A DNA stretch of 64,000 nucleotides from Cinnamomum chago (lineage: Eukaryota; Streptophyta; Magnoliopsida; Laurales; Lauraceae), in assembly GCA_038049695.1 (NCBI GenBank), contig CP142452.1, positions 78,767,501 to 78,831,500 of the forward strand, read 5' to 3'. Positions 44,997 to 55,884 of this stretch are shown piece by piece; position 1 is the stretch's first letter, and every line of letters starts with the position of its first letter. A program made the position numbers and the translations under genes. The notes under the pieces are model-generated. The model saw only the letters and a program-made list of their open reading frames with translations. It did no database searches and was not told the origin of the DNA.

Positions 44997-45943
44997 TTTC
45001 CTTCGTCTCCAGCAGTTGGAGTCGGTGGATGCTGACGTCTTACGCAAACTTATAGGTAGGAGGGCAATGGTGAGGCCCACCTTTTTAGCGGTCCAGATCG
45101 ATCGCACGAATGAAGGGCAGAGATGGAACCGTTAATAAAAGATTCAAGCGTAACATATAGTCTAAATAAGGAATGATACGATAAAATTTTTAAATAATAT
45201 ATCAAGTCTCAGGTCTACAAGTTAGAACTAAGATGGAATCGGACTCATATTCCTTTGCTAATCGGGTCCTAAAGAAATGGCTCTAGATAATTTGATTATT
45301 GTACACCTATTTACATCTCAAGAGGTTTGACATCACTATGATCAGAGTAACATTCCCTAAAGGCTCCAAGAAAATGAACTAAAATTGATATAATTGTGAT
45401 CAGAATAACATTAAAAGTTGCTTGTTTTGCGGAGAAGGGGAAATGGAAAATTTGGCCTCCACTGCCCTCTTGTTAAAAGAATGAGATGTCATGTATGAAG
45501 GACTTTATTGATAATTTCTAAAATTTCTTTACTACACCATTGATCAAGAGTTTAAGCTTAATTATCTTGTATAAATTCCTTGAATAAATTTTGATATATA
45601 ATAATTTAAGAATAATAATTAGCATTTTTATTTTTAAAGTTGTTTTATATCCATCAACATCACCAAGGTAACCCAAAAGTAAATATATCTTGAGCTTGGG
45701 CTCACGTGAACCTTCTCAAAGTAGTTTCTTTATGAGAGGATTTCTTACAGCACCACCTAACATCTCTTATTAAACACTTTCATATTTGCATTTTTATTCT
45801 TTTTTAATCCGTCCATGAGGTCACTTTTGAAATCCAAACCACTCAAATTTACTTTTTTACATTGGCTTATAAATAAGGAAAACTTCACTTTTATTAGTCT
45901 TATGCCCCCACCATAAGATTGATACTCCACAAGACGTGTTACC
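44997..45943. other. intergenic, no gene seen
   Basis: AT-rich sequence beyond the Pack-MULE. No coding or element borders recognised. Confidence 0.5.
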
Positions 45944-46089
45944 AGAGGGCACATTTATGTGGCGCCGTAGAAAATTGGTTTTGCATAACCCTAAGAGGAC
46001 ACATTTATGCGGCACTATAGAAAATTGGTTCTGCATAACTCTAAGAGGGCACATTTATGTGGTGCTACATAAAATTGGTTCCGCATGCT
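45944..46089. repeat. 50 bp minisatellite, about 3 units
   Basis: Units start AGAGGGCACATTTATGTGG at 45,944, 45,994 (AGAGGAC variant) and 46,044, each ending near AAAATTGGTT(T/C)(T/C)GCAT. Open frames on both strands here are repeat-derived. Confidence 0.88.
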
Positions 46090-46378
46090 AACTTTTCTAC
46101 ATTTCATGGAAAACCAAGTCCAACACCCTATCAATCTATGAAATCATGAGTATCATATTCCTCAAAGAAAAAAAGGCCTTTCCACGCAATATGAAGAAAT
46201 TTGTTTCCACTTTTTTTTTAGCTTTATCTTTTTAATAGTTTATTGTTGATGTTGACTACTTGTATTTGTAATTGAAGATGTGTTTACTGTTTTTATATAC
46301 ATATACATTAATATATGCTTATATGTTTATAATTAATTTTGACATCTCATAAATACAAAATGTAATATCTTACTTTTT

Positions 46379-46410
46379 GCCCCGGGCTAGGCACGGGGCA
46401 TCGTTGCTAG
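46379..46410 (+). mobile_element. Helitron-like 3' terminus
   Basis: The hairpin TGCCCCGGGCTAGGCACGGGGCA (split here as TGCCCCG / CGGGGCA arms, 46,379-46,400) is followed by six bases and CTAG at 46,407-46,410, then T. This is the Helitron 3' end form. The 5' end was not found; the 50 bp minisatellite may lie within the element. Confidence 0.6.
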
Positions 46411-47907
46411 TTTTTATGAAAATACAACCATATAAACATGCCTTCAATTTAACATGCTTTTTTGAAATAGTCAATCTTACAATGGGACCAAATCTTGATG
46501 GGGGTAAACTTTGGAAATCTCCCATACATTGGGATGACATTTTAGAGAGCTACCGAATGCACGGACGATTTTCTTTCCACACACTGGAATTTTATTTTAT
46601 TTTATTTTATGACCAATATACCCATGTGGTAAATTACCAAAAAAGACATCTATCAAAATCTCTCCCCAACTTCTTTCTACACTCACCCATCCTAAACTAA
46701 CCCCACTTTAGCCACCACCGTCTCCTTTGACAGCACTGATGGAGGGAGAGAGGGTGAGGGAGAGGTAGGGTTGCAAACGGAGCAGTTGCAGGTTGGAACC
46801 ATACTGGACTTGAATCTGGATCCGTTTCTAAATAACGATTCTGATTTTCTGTTTTGTTGGTTCCAGACCCGGTTTCGATAGAAAAACCTAGATCCGATTT
46901 CAGAACAGGGTCCACTTAGAGGCCCGGATCAAGTTCTAAAACTGGTTCTAACTTCTCTTCATTTTTTTAAAAATAAAAAATGTCTATTTTAAGGTACAAT
47001 TTGCAATATCAAAGACTCGTACGCCGGGTCCACAGGTCAAAACCTATACGGACTCAAAACAAACTCATTTATCAATCGGAATCTAAATTGGGTCTCGGAC
47101 CCATTTATGAGTTGGAACCTAAAATGAAAAAAAAAAAGGACCTACTAAACATTACTGCCCAGATGCGGTCTCGTAGGGCCAATAGGAAAAAAACTAAGGA
47201 CTCCACACAAAACCTGAGATGGGTTGCAACATTTATTAGGGAAGAAAGAGGGAAAATTGAAGAGAGATGGAAACAAAAGGAATGGAAGAAAGGGACTAAC
47301 AAGAAAATGGTATACTAGACCCATTTGTATTTGAAGGACGATACTGTCGCTAGAAAACTGTTAGGAGGACCTATTTTATGTAGCAGAAAGTCTATATGGA
47401 CAAACTCTATGGACCGAATTTGGAACCAATTAGACGTGGTGATCCACGTGGCGCTGACGTTAGGTGAACAGTGCATTTAACGTTAGGGATGGATTCGTGA
47501 TGTGATTATGCTCCTACCCAACATCAGTTTTTTATTTTTTTATTTTGGTAAAACCCACCCAAAAGCTGTTGCTATTAAAAACTTGCTGGCCATTTTTGGG
47601 AACTGAACTTCTGTTACCTACAATTCCAGTTATCATTTACTTCTATTATTATTATTCTAAAAGTCAGGTGCTCATTTATTATAACTTTTTAATGGTAGGA
47701 GACTTGGGGTTGTTTAGTAGGCGAGCTGCCTGAGGAAGTCACTAGCAGCTCTCTTTTTGTCTTTCTTTCTTGGTTCAACATTACAAAGTTGAACAAACTA
47801 TGATCAACCCAGTTTGATATAATTTCTTGTGCTCTCCACTTGTTCCTTCACAGTAGGTCTCACCTATCATTATTCCAACCATTTTAGATAATCTCTTATG
47901 AATTATT
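46411..47907. other. intergenic, no gene seen
   Basis: Several short open frames, none with family motifs. Words such as GGATCCGTTTC / CCGGTTTCGATAG between 46,790 and 47,110 suggest an old repeat without clear borders. Confidence 0.5.
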
Positions 47908-47919
47908 GCTCAATTATAA

Positions 47920-48254
47920 TTTATTAAGTTGGAAGGTTTTTGGATTGAATTTTGACCGTCGTTTACAATTTTGACTAACGGTTATCCCTCTTTGTTAAAA
48001 TGTTTCACTTTCTTTCCCCCTAACTTCCCACTCACACCCTTGTCTCATCAAACCACCAACCTCTCCACTTTATTTCTACTTCATCCTTTTTTTTTCTTTT
48101 TAAGTCCCTTGCTCCACCCATCTCTTCTACTCCCTTTCTCCCCAATTTTTTTATTTTCATTTATTCAACCTACTTAATGGATGGAAAGAGATAATCCATA
48201 TAACCTTGTTAATGTAAAAATATTTAATTTATAATGCACGGGTGGTTGCGCTAG
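47920..48254 (+). mobile_element. short Helitron-like element related to the one ending at 9302
   Basis: Shares GGTTTTTGGATTGAATTTTG and ACCGTC with 9013-9040 and has the same CT-rich middle. It ends with GCACGGGTGGTTGCG-CTAG-T (CTAG at 48,251-48,254). The left arm of the hairpin is degraded. The 5' border is approximate. Confidence 0.5.
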
Positions 48255-48921
48255 TGCAAATTTACACTTATGGATTCATACTTACCATGCTCAAGTCTCT
48301 TCAAAATCGCATAATCAAGAGATAATTAAAATCTGTGAAGGATGATCATGGTTCATGGATTAGAGAACTGTGGGCCCATGATATTTTTAGATCCAATTGA
48401 TATATATATATATATATATATACACACACTAGCAACAAACGCCCGGGCTCTGAAACAAAGATATAGTAAATTATTATAATAATTAAAACTATAAAAGAAG
48501 AATCCACTATTATAATTTTTAAGATTTTTTAGAAGAAAATAAAGTGGAAAAAAATCTTAAGATTTTATGGTAAAAAGAAGAAATTATTGTGAAAAATAAT
48601 AATGAGAATCTTGTAATATCGCACCTATAAAATCTTTGTAAATTGAAAAAATGCATGGGTTGAAAGTCCCTATTAAAAAAGAGATAATTGTGGATGGAAG
48701 CAAAAAGAAAAAAATGATACCATTCAAAGAAGGAAAAAAATAAGAAAAGAAAAAACAAATGCATCAATTTTCCTTTCAATACCCGGATGGGGCTCAGTTT
48801 GTTAGGTATATCGTGTGGAGTGTGAGTGTGGCTAAGATGAGTCCCACACCAATGCCCCAAAACACTACCCACTCATTTTATTAACGAAGAAGATAAGATC
48901 GGTGAAGGATGCATTTATGAA
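48255..48921. other. intergenic, with a (TA)n run and a minus-strand Helitron-like end
   Basis: (TA)n at about 48,402-48,421. CTAG at 48,429-48,432 followed by the palindrome GCCCGGGC (48,441-48,448) reads as a Helitron 3' end on the - strand. No gene seen. Confidence 0.45.
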
Positions 48922-49549
48922 AAAATTTCATAGATCTCCCTCTTCTAACTCAACATGGAGAGCAGAAACTCCACTTGAACTTGTGTATGCTGATATTTGT
49001 CGGCCAACACGAACATTGCCTTTTTAGCAAAAAAATATTTTCTTTTATTTGTCTGTGATTATAGTAGAATGATGTGGGTGTATTTTCTTGAAGAAAAGTC
49101 AGAAGCTTTCACAAAAACGAAGTGGCCATTCATTGAAAGTTCTAAGAACAAATTGAGGTGGAGAATTCACATCTAAAGAGTTTTAGAACTACTACAAATT
49201 AATCAAATGGCATCAAAAGGGAGCTAACTATATATATTTATAGATATACGCCACAACAAAATGGAGTCGCAAAAAGAAAATCGAACAATTGTGAAAATGA
49301 CCGTAGCATCCTAAAAGTAAAATTAAAGTCTTCTACATGAATATTGGGAAAAGCAATAAATACACGTACTTTATGCAAAAGGAAAAGAGAATTTTGATGA
49401 AATAGGTGAAAATGCTTCTTTTTTTTTTTATTGGATATAGTCATGAATCAAAGGCCTACCGTCTCTACAATCCAAATTCCAGTAAACTGGTGATTCCAAA
49501 GACGTAATATTTGATGAATAGGCAACATGGAAATGTGATGATGAACAGG
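48922..49549 (+). pseudogene. decayed Copia integrase relic
   Basis: Read on the + strand with several stops and shifts: TWRAETPLELVYADIC, then a degraded segment with GGEFTSKEF, then YATTKWSRKKKIEQL at the usual TPQQNGVAERKN position. After a deletion comes GYSHESKAYRLYNPNSSKLV, which follows integrase in Copia polyproteins. It stops at the junction with the duplicated block at 49,550. Unrelated in detail to the intact Copia at 12.6-18.0 kb. Confidence 0.75.
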
Positions 49550-49904
49550 TCCAAAGATGATCGAGAGTTGGAGTAGTCATTTGAGGATACTGTTGATCCT
49601 TTAAACATGAGGAACCATACTGCTGCCTCTGTTTTGGAATCAATGTATACAGTACTTTCCCTTAGATGATAAAATTCTTAATTAACCATAAGCAACAATT
49701 TTGTCACTGCCTTGATCATCTCCTTTTCTTACTTGTAGTACTATTTTCAAACATTATACTGAAATTCAAAAATATGCCTCCTTGTTGGTGGACATGTGCA
49801 ATTCAGGGGAGTCGTGTGTTTGGTCCATTTGGATTGACCAAAAGTGGGCCCCACAAGCGTGAGCTTACGGAATTTTATCCTAAACTTTAGCTTAGGAGAG
49901 CCTT

Positions 49905-49905
49905 G

Positions 49906-49947
<42 letters not shown>
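49905..49947. repeat. (TA)n microsatellite, copy B
   Basis: About 20 TA units within the residual intron; the copy-A tract at 29,165-29,187 has about 11. Confidence 0.95.
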
Positions 49948-49953
<6 letters not shown>

Positions 49954-50099
49954 TGAAAAGTCATTTTATCAAGTTTGAAAGATTTGCAATTCAAGACGAA
50001 CTGATGCACAGCTTGATGAGTTGCTCATTAGACAAGTCGTAACCCTAGTTAAGTTTGTGTGTCTTTATTTATTTATTTTCTTTTTTCAACTCCACGCAG

Positions 50100-50332
50100 G
50101 GCATGGATCTGGTGGCATGGGAGCACTTCTAGCTGGAGGAGCTGCTGCTGCAGCTGCTACTTATGGGGCTCACCACCTTGCACATGGGGCATATTCGCAC
50201 GGTCCTTTCATGCACCATGGCAGGTTCAAGCATGGCAAGTTCAAGCATGGAAAGTTTGGTAGGCATGGTTTCTTTGGCAAGCGTGGGAAGCATGGGATGT
50301 TTGGAAGGCACAAGTTCAAGAAGTGGAAGTGA
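50100..50332 (+). pseudogene. orphan exon 2 of the glycine-rich protein gene
   Basis: A second copy of exon 2 (Ala-rich stretch, GKFKHGKF tail, ending KFKKWK-TGA) with its acceptor intact. Exon 1 and the promoter are missing because the duplication starts in the intron. One change from copy A, Val to Ala in ATYG-A-HH. The reading frame is open, but with no upstream exon it is probably not expressed as the normal protein. Confidence 0.85.
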
Positions 50333-50867
50333 TTCTGTAATAATGCCCCCATTCCCTCCTATAAAATAATGGTTACTACTAGTCTACTACACTGATTGGA
50401 TTTTCAGATACTGCTATGCTTGGAAAGGCATTTGCCCATTGTTAATATTGTTAATATTTTCAGATACACTGATTGGATTTTCAGATACTGTTATGCTTCC
50501 AAATATTATCTCGCTTTTGCTAGTTATTTGTGTGCCTAGTGAATACATGTGTGTAAATATGCCTGAGAAATGCCTTGTTAAAAAAGAAAGGTTTTTGCTG
50601 CTTTTTATATTTAATTTATACTTCTCTATTAAACGAGAGATCATCAAAATAAACCCTAAACCTTGTAAGGGGCCACCCTAAACTCTACACCCTTTGCACA
50701 CAAATGAGAAGTGATCAAGCCATGTACATGCAGATGATGGCCTGGACAGACCTGAAATGGCAGCCACTACCTCTTCCATCTCCTTTCGCGAGGAACAAAC
50801 GCACAGGTTCTATTGTTTGGATAACGCAGACTTACCTAATCAGCAGTTTATTTCTTTGAAGCAAATC
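50333..50867. other. spacer of copy B before the LTR element
   Basis: Matches 29,568-30,101 with scattered substitutions. Both contain ACTGATTGGATTTTCAGATA repeated within 70 bp. No gene. Confidence 0.7.
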
Positions 50868-50872
50868 ATTTA

Positions 50873-51731
50873 TGAAAATTCTATATAGGGCTACCAGAAT
50901 GGATTACTAGTTCTTATTAACCAATCAATGCAGCGGAAATAAACCAATCAGACAATATAGAACTAGCTATCTACCAATCACACACCACAAGAAGGCAGAC
51001 ACAATATTTAACGTGGAAACCCTATCCAGGGAGAAAAACCACGAACCAGAAATCAAGAGATAACGAACAGTTACAAGATATACTCACAAGCTCCTTTACC
51101 TAAGTCTGTACCTCGACCCAAGGACTGTAGTTCTTCTTGCAAAGAATCCACTGACACGACATCCACCGCGCCCCGTTCTCCTTACTTGATCTCCTCACAC
51201 CTTGTCAACCAAGATGATCAATCTTCTACAAGAAAGTAGAAGCAGCAACAACTTTCTAGAGCAGCCCTTCAGAATAATCTCTCAATGGCTCTAGAGATTA
51301 ACTCTCTCTAAAATATCTCTGACTCAGATCAATGAGAGTTGTGGTGGTTGTCTAGGGTTGAGAGAAACACCCTATAAATAGCCCAATATTCGTGCCTAAG
51401 ACTTAGTGCACAAGTAGGACTCAAACAGAGTCTCAAAAGGAAACAACTTCGTGTGACAATAGGAGACTTTCCCGGAATCTGCACACTGTCCGATCGATCG
51501 GTCATGCAGGTCCGATCGATCGGCCTGACATTTAACTGAGACCTTTTTCTGACCGATCGATCGGTCTGAGGCTCCGATCGATCGGGCCTGGGAAAATTCG
51601 CCCGGTCTTCTTTTTCCCTTCAGCTCTTCCGGCGACGTAACCACAGTCCATTCTAAAATAAATTAGAAAATACAATTCAATGGACCCAGAGTTTTGTCCA
51701 ACCCATGAATTAGCCAACAAAAATACTAACA
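50873..51731 (-). repeat. 3' LTR of the gag-only element
   Basis: 859 bp. Contains a symmetric TATA-like CTATTTATAGGG on the - strand (51,371-51,382) and four copies of CCGATCGATCGG at 51,490, 51,512, 51,553 and 51,574. DRSIGQ-repeat open frames here come from those palindromes. Confidence 0.94.
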
Positions 51732-51967
51732 ATCTCCCCCTTTGGCAATTCATGGACAAAACTCCCTAAAACAATACAAATGATCTACCCAAAAGAAAAA
51801 CCCAAAATACATTGAATTTTCAAAAAAAACAACATCTGTAGATCTTTGCTTGTTTCTCCCCCTGGCTTCAGTATTCTCCCCCTTTTTGTCCACAATTGAC
51901 AAACAATTTTCTTCAAGCAGCTTCTGTCAATCTGGATTCTGCAGCTCCCCCTAAATAGACTCCCCCT
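51732..51967 (-). promoter_or_regulatory. array of five polypurine tracts
   Basis: TCCCCCT (AGGGGGA on the element strand) occurs at 51,735, 51,857, 51,877, 51,946 and 51,961. The one next to the LTR (AAAGGGGGAGAT) should be the true plus-strand primer; the others are extra copies upstream, a feature reported for some Copia lineages. Confidence 0.75.
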
Positions 51968-52015
51968 CAAGATGAGCTTCGTATCAGCACTGGGGTGGGG
52001 GCTTGATCTTGTAGA

Positions 52016-53866
52016 TCAGGGGTGATGAAGTTTTGGCACACACACTTGCATTTTCAGATAGTTCAGCATAGTGTGTACCAAGACAGATGGAAGGTCTTCT
52101 TTCTTGACCCAGACAGCTTTGGATTTCATAGGTGACGCTTCCTTTTGCTTTTTCCATTGCTTATGGTTTGGAGACTTTCGCAGCTTATTGCAATGGGGTC
52201 GAATGTGTCCTTTAATTCCACAGTGATGACAAGTGGGTATACGTTCAGGGCGTGGCACATTCTTCTTCTTGGAATCTGTATTTGTAACATGACCAGCAGA
52301 ATTAGTAACAACTGAATTTTGAACAAAACAATTATTACCTTTGGCTTTTGATGTAGATGCCCCGTCAGCGTAGCCAATGCCATGCATGTTATTCTTTGCC
52401 TTTTGACTGCACAGGATGTCATCAAGTTTTTTAGACCCAGCATTCATCCTGTTTAGGGAAGCCTTGCTTGTATCCAACTCAGAAAGAACCATCTTGAGTC
52501 TTCCTTGCAAATCGGTACTTTCAGCTTTCAAGATCTTCATATCATGATTAATCAAAACACACTTCTGTGCTTCCGCAGTCAATTCATCTGCCAATTTGTT
52601 ATTTTCAGCCTCTAAGTGACTCACTTTTGTAAGAGCTTCAGACAATTCAGTTTTTAAAGAAGTATTCTGCTCTTCAGATTCTTTCCAACTTGTAGTCACT
52701 TTTTCATTCATCTTGTGCATTTTCATGGTCTTTGCAAACAATATATGATATTCAGCTTGCCAATCATGTTCTGTCTCTGACTCACTAACATCTGGATCAG
52801 TCTCTTCATCAGAAACAAGTGGAGTAGCAGAAACTGATGTTGCCATGAATGCCATGAATTTTTCTTTGCTAGCATCAGGCTTCTCAGACTCAGATTTTTT
52901 ATCATCTTCCTCAGAAGTATCATCATCCCAAGTCAGATTGAAAGCCTTCTTCTTTGGTTTCTTGTTAGCACAGTCACTAGCAATGTGTCCATAACCATAA
53001 CACTCAAAACATTTAATCCCTTTAGTAGTTTTCTTCTTTACAAAATTTTTAGGGATCTTCAAATTACTTTTCTTCCCCTTCATGAACGCTTGAAATTGCT
53101 TCATAAACCCAACAGCAACTTGGGGATCAATCTCCTCAGAATCAGACTCAGAATCACTAGAAATTTTCTTGTATGATTCTTTGGAGGCTCTCAAAGCAAC
53201 ACCTTTGGATTTTGATTTTCCATTGTTCCTTAGGTTTGCTTCAAAAGTCTGAAGGTTGCCAACTAATTCTTCAGCTTTGAGAATATTCAGATTTTTATTC
53301 TCTTCTATGGCCACAACCTTTGCATCAAACCTTTCTGGAAGAGACCGCAGAATCTTTTTTACAACTCTATTTTCAGGAATTGGCTCTCCCAAAGTAAATG
53401 TATCATTCACAATTGTATTCAGCTTTGCATTAAACTCATCAAAAGTTTCATCATCCTCCATTTTTATGGTTTCAAAGGCTGTATACAATTTCTGAAGTTT
53501 CGACTGTTTGACAGTTTCAGTCCCTTCATGCACAGTCTGCAGAATATCCCAAGCTTCTTTTGCAGTAGTGCATGTAGAAATTCTACGAAACTCAGATATG
53601 CTAACTCCATTATAAATAGCATTTAAAGCCGTAGAGTTGCAAGTGGCAGCCAATTCTTCATCCTTAGTCCACTTATCTTCAGGTTTGGGTTCAGTTATCC
53701 CATCAGTAGTAATAATGGGCAAAGAATAGCCATTCACAACAGATTTCCAAACTTTCAGATCTATGGCTTTCAAAAAGGCAACCATTCTGGCTTTCCAATA
53801 AGCATAATTGTTACCATCCAACAGAGGAGGCTTATTGGTTGAAGTGCCTTCACGATAGGTATCCAT
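52016..53866 (-). CDS. Gag protein of the gag-only retrotransposon (SIRE-like)
   Basis: The ATG at 53,866 (MDTYREGTSTNKPPLLDGNN) gives 616 residues; upstream codons are open but lie in the leader next to the primer-binding site. Order: UBN2-type gag domain (about residues 15-215), a zinc knuckle CFECYGYGHIASDC (about 285-299), an acidic Ser/Asp/Glu-rich region, a heptad-rich segment likely to form a coiled coil (about 395-510), and a second knuckle, CHHCGIKGHIRPHC (about 546-559). Gag forms the particle that packages the RNA. The two separated knuckles resemble SIRE/Maximus Copia elements (inference). The frame runs VWVKKEDLPSVLVHTML and then ends, near where protease would begin, so pol was deleted just there. 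Frame intact. Confidence 0.9.
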   Translation of the reverse strand: MDTYREGTSTNKPPLLDGNNYAYWKARMVAFLKAIDLKVWKSVVNGYSLPIITTDGITEPKPEDKWTKDEELAATCNSTALNAIYNGVSISEFRRISTCTTAKEAWDILQTVHEGTETVKQSKLQKLYTAFETIKMEDDETFDEFNAKLNTIVNDTFTLGEPIPENRVVKKILRSLPERFDAKVVAIEENKNLNILKAEELVGNLQTFEANLRNNGKSKSKGVALRASKESYKKISSDSESDSEEIDPQVAVGFMKQFQAFMKGKKSNLKIPKNFVKKKTTKGIKCFECYGYGHIASDCANKKPKKKAFNLTWDDDTSEEDDKKSESEKPDASKEKFMAFMATSVSATPLVSDEETDPDVSESETEHDWQAEYHILFAKTMKMHKMNEKVTTSWKESEEQNTSLKTELSEALTKVSHLEAENNKLADELTAEAQKCVLINHDMKILKAESTDLQGRLKMVLSELDTSKASLNRMNAGSKKLDDILCSQKAKNNMHGIGYADGASTSKAKGNNCFVQNSVVTNSAGHVTNTDSKKKNVPRPERIPTCHHCGIKGHIRPHCNKLRKSPNHKQWKKQKEASPMKSKAVWVKKEDLPSVLVHTMLNYLKMQVCVPKLHHP

Positions 53867-53907
53867 TCTAGCAATATTTGGATCAACACAATAAAATAGT
53901 GCAACCC

Positions 53908-53919
53908 GCTCTGATACCA
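53908..53919 (-). promoter_or_regulatory. primer-binding site of the gag-only element
   Basis: GCTCTGATACCA on the + strand (TGGTATCAGAGC on the element strand), two bases from the LTR; initiator Met-tRNA type. Confidence 0.9.
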
Positions 53920-53921
53920 AT

Positions 53922-54780
53922 TGAAAATTCTATATAGGGCTACCAGAATGGATTACTAGTTCTTATTAACCAATCAATGCAGCGGAAATAAACCAATCAG
54001 ACAATATAGAACTAGCTATCTACCAATCACACACCACAAGAAGGCAGACACAATATTTAACGTGGAAACCCTATCCAGGGAGAAAAACCACGAACCAGAA
54101 ATCAAGAGATAACGAACAGTTACAAGATATACTCACAAGCTCCTTTACCTAAGTCTGTACCTCGACCCAAGGACTGTAGTTCTTCTTGCAAAGAATCCAC
54201 TGACACGACATCCACCGCGCCTCGTTCTCCTTACTTGATCTCCTTACACCTTGTCAACCAAGATGATCAATCTTCTACAAGAAAGTAGAAGCAGCAACAA
54301 CTTTCTAGAGCAGCCCTTCAGAATAATCTCTCAATGGCTCTAAAGATTAACTCTCTCTAAAATATCTCTGACTCAGATCAATGAGAGTTGTGGTGGTTGT
54401 CTAGGGTTGAGAGAAACACCCTATAAATAGCCCAATATTCGTGCCTAAGACTTAGTGCACAAGTAGGACTCAAACAGAGTCTCAAAAGGAAACAACTTCG
54501 TGTGAAAATAGGAGACTTTCCCGGAATCTGCACACTGTCCGATCGATCGGTCATGCAGGTCCGATCGATCGGCCTGACATTTAACTGAGACCTTTTTCTG
54601 ACCGATCGATCGGTCTGAGGCTCCGATCGATCGGGCCTGGGAAAATTCGCCCGGTCTTCTTTTTCCCTTCAGCTCTTCCGGCGACGTAACCACAGTCCAT
54701 TCTAAAATAAATTAGAAAATACAATTCAATGGACCCAGAGTTTTGTCCAACCCATGAATTAGCCAACAAAAATACTAACA
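53922..54780 (-). repeat. 5' LTR of the gag-only element
   Basis: 859 bp. Carries the same four CCGATCGATCGG palindromes at 54,539, 54,561, 54,602 and 54,623. Differs from the other LTR by C/T, C/T, G/A and C/A. Confidence 0.94.
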
Positions 54781-54785
54781 ATTTA

Positions 54786-55881
54786 TGGAGCTTAAGTCTT
54801 AGAACAGGCCTCAAGCGTCACATTTATATCTTTGGTGCCATTCTGTTCAATGACCACAAGGATGTAGAGACTAATGTTTGGTTCCATTACTAAGAGTTAT
54901 GGTACATTTCTAAAATACTAATTCATGTGAAATTAGCACAACCTAGGGATCAAGTTCTATCGGTGAATCTCACCTTCTCTGGTAAATGATTGCACACCCT
55001 GTGCCGTTGAAAATGAAGCCCAAAAGGTGTTGGGAAGTCCCCTCCAAACCACCCTCTTTTGACACTTCATAAATACCTGTTGGATGGCCCATTTACAGTG
55101 AATTCTTGCTAGTAAATTAGTAAATGCTGCCATTTCCAAATTTAGATTTACTGTTGCATTCTTGATTCACCAGTCCAGTTCAGAGGCGAGCTTCAAAGTA
55201 ATTGGACATTGTTTGAAATCATCTGTGCAAGTGATCCAGAACAGTTTATCAAGATCCAATGGCTTTTACACTTTGACTTCATCATGTGGAGTAAAATTTA
55301 TTGTGCATAAAACTAGCCTTTCATTGTGACGTAAAATTTATATGAAAGACTTCCATCTATCTTCATATTTGTGCTAGCGGGCTCCACTGTCATCAAACCA
55401 AAATTTGGTGTCATCAATAAAAATGTTAAAAGAGGATCACAATATGAGACCGGTAGTGGGTTCACCTTTGCTTGATTCAATTTTCACTTATTATACACCA
55501 CTCATCTACATTCATTTAATCTTTGAGTGATATAAATCATTTAATTGATCATGTGTTACGTACGTAAGTGTCCATTTATAACAACAGGTCAATCCAATAG
55601 TGTACAGAAATTCAGCAATTAATAACATTTCGGATTTGTGTCTGATTTTATTTTAGATCATCATTGTAATCATAGCCTTATTATAGCTCAATATATATTT
55701 AGATTTCATCCATGGTTTTTTTTTTTTTAGATCTTTTAACTATTTCATCCATGGTTCTTAAGATATGCAATATAGTTTTTTTTTTTTTTTTTTCCAAAAA
55801 GATGATAGATGTATTAAGATTAGAAGGATAAAGTTTTAACAAATGTGTTCCTGAAAACATATGGCCCACTTCTTCCAACCT
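54786..55881. other. spacer of copy B between the LTR element and MITEs
   Basis: Matches 30,107-31,212. No gene. Poly-T runs near 55,717-55,728 and 55,776-55,792 vary in length from copy A. Confidence 0.7.
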
Positions 55882-55884
55882 TAA

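Larger units (their letters stand above)
50873..54780 (-). mobile_element. gag-only LTR retrotransposon (TR-GAG type), recent insertion
   Basis: Two 859 bp LTRs (50,873-51,731 and 53,922-54,780) starting TGAAAATTC and ending TACTAACA. They differ at four bases by eye (about 0.5%). The target duplication ATTTA is at 50,868-50,872 and 54,781-54,785, and the empty ATTTA site is at 30,102-30,106 in copy A. The 2,190 bp interior, on the - strand, has a primer-binding site, one gag frame and repeated polypurine tracts, but no protease, integrase or RT. It needs a partner element for transposition. Confidence 0.95.

Noticed and set aside
51396..51759. Open frames with DRSIGQ repeats (again at 54,445-54,814)
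   Set aside because: They arise from the CCGATCGATCGG palindromes in noncoding LTR sequence.
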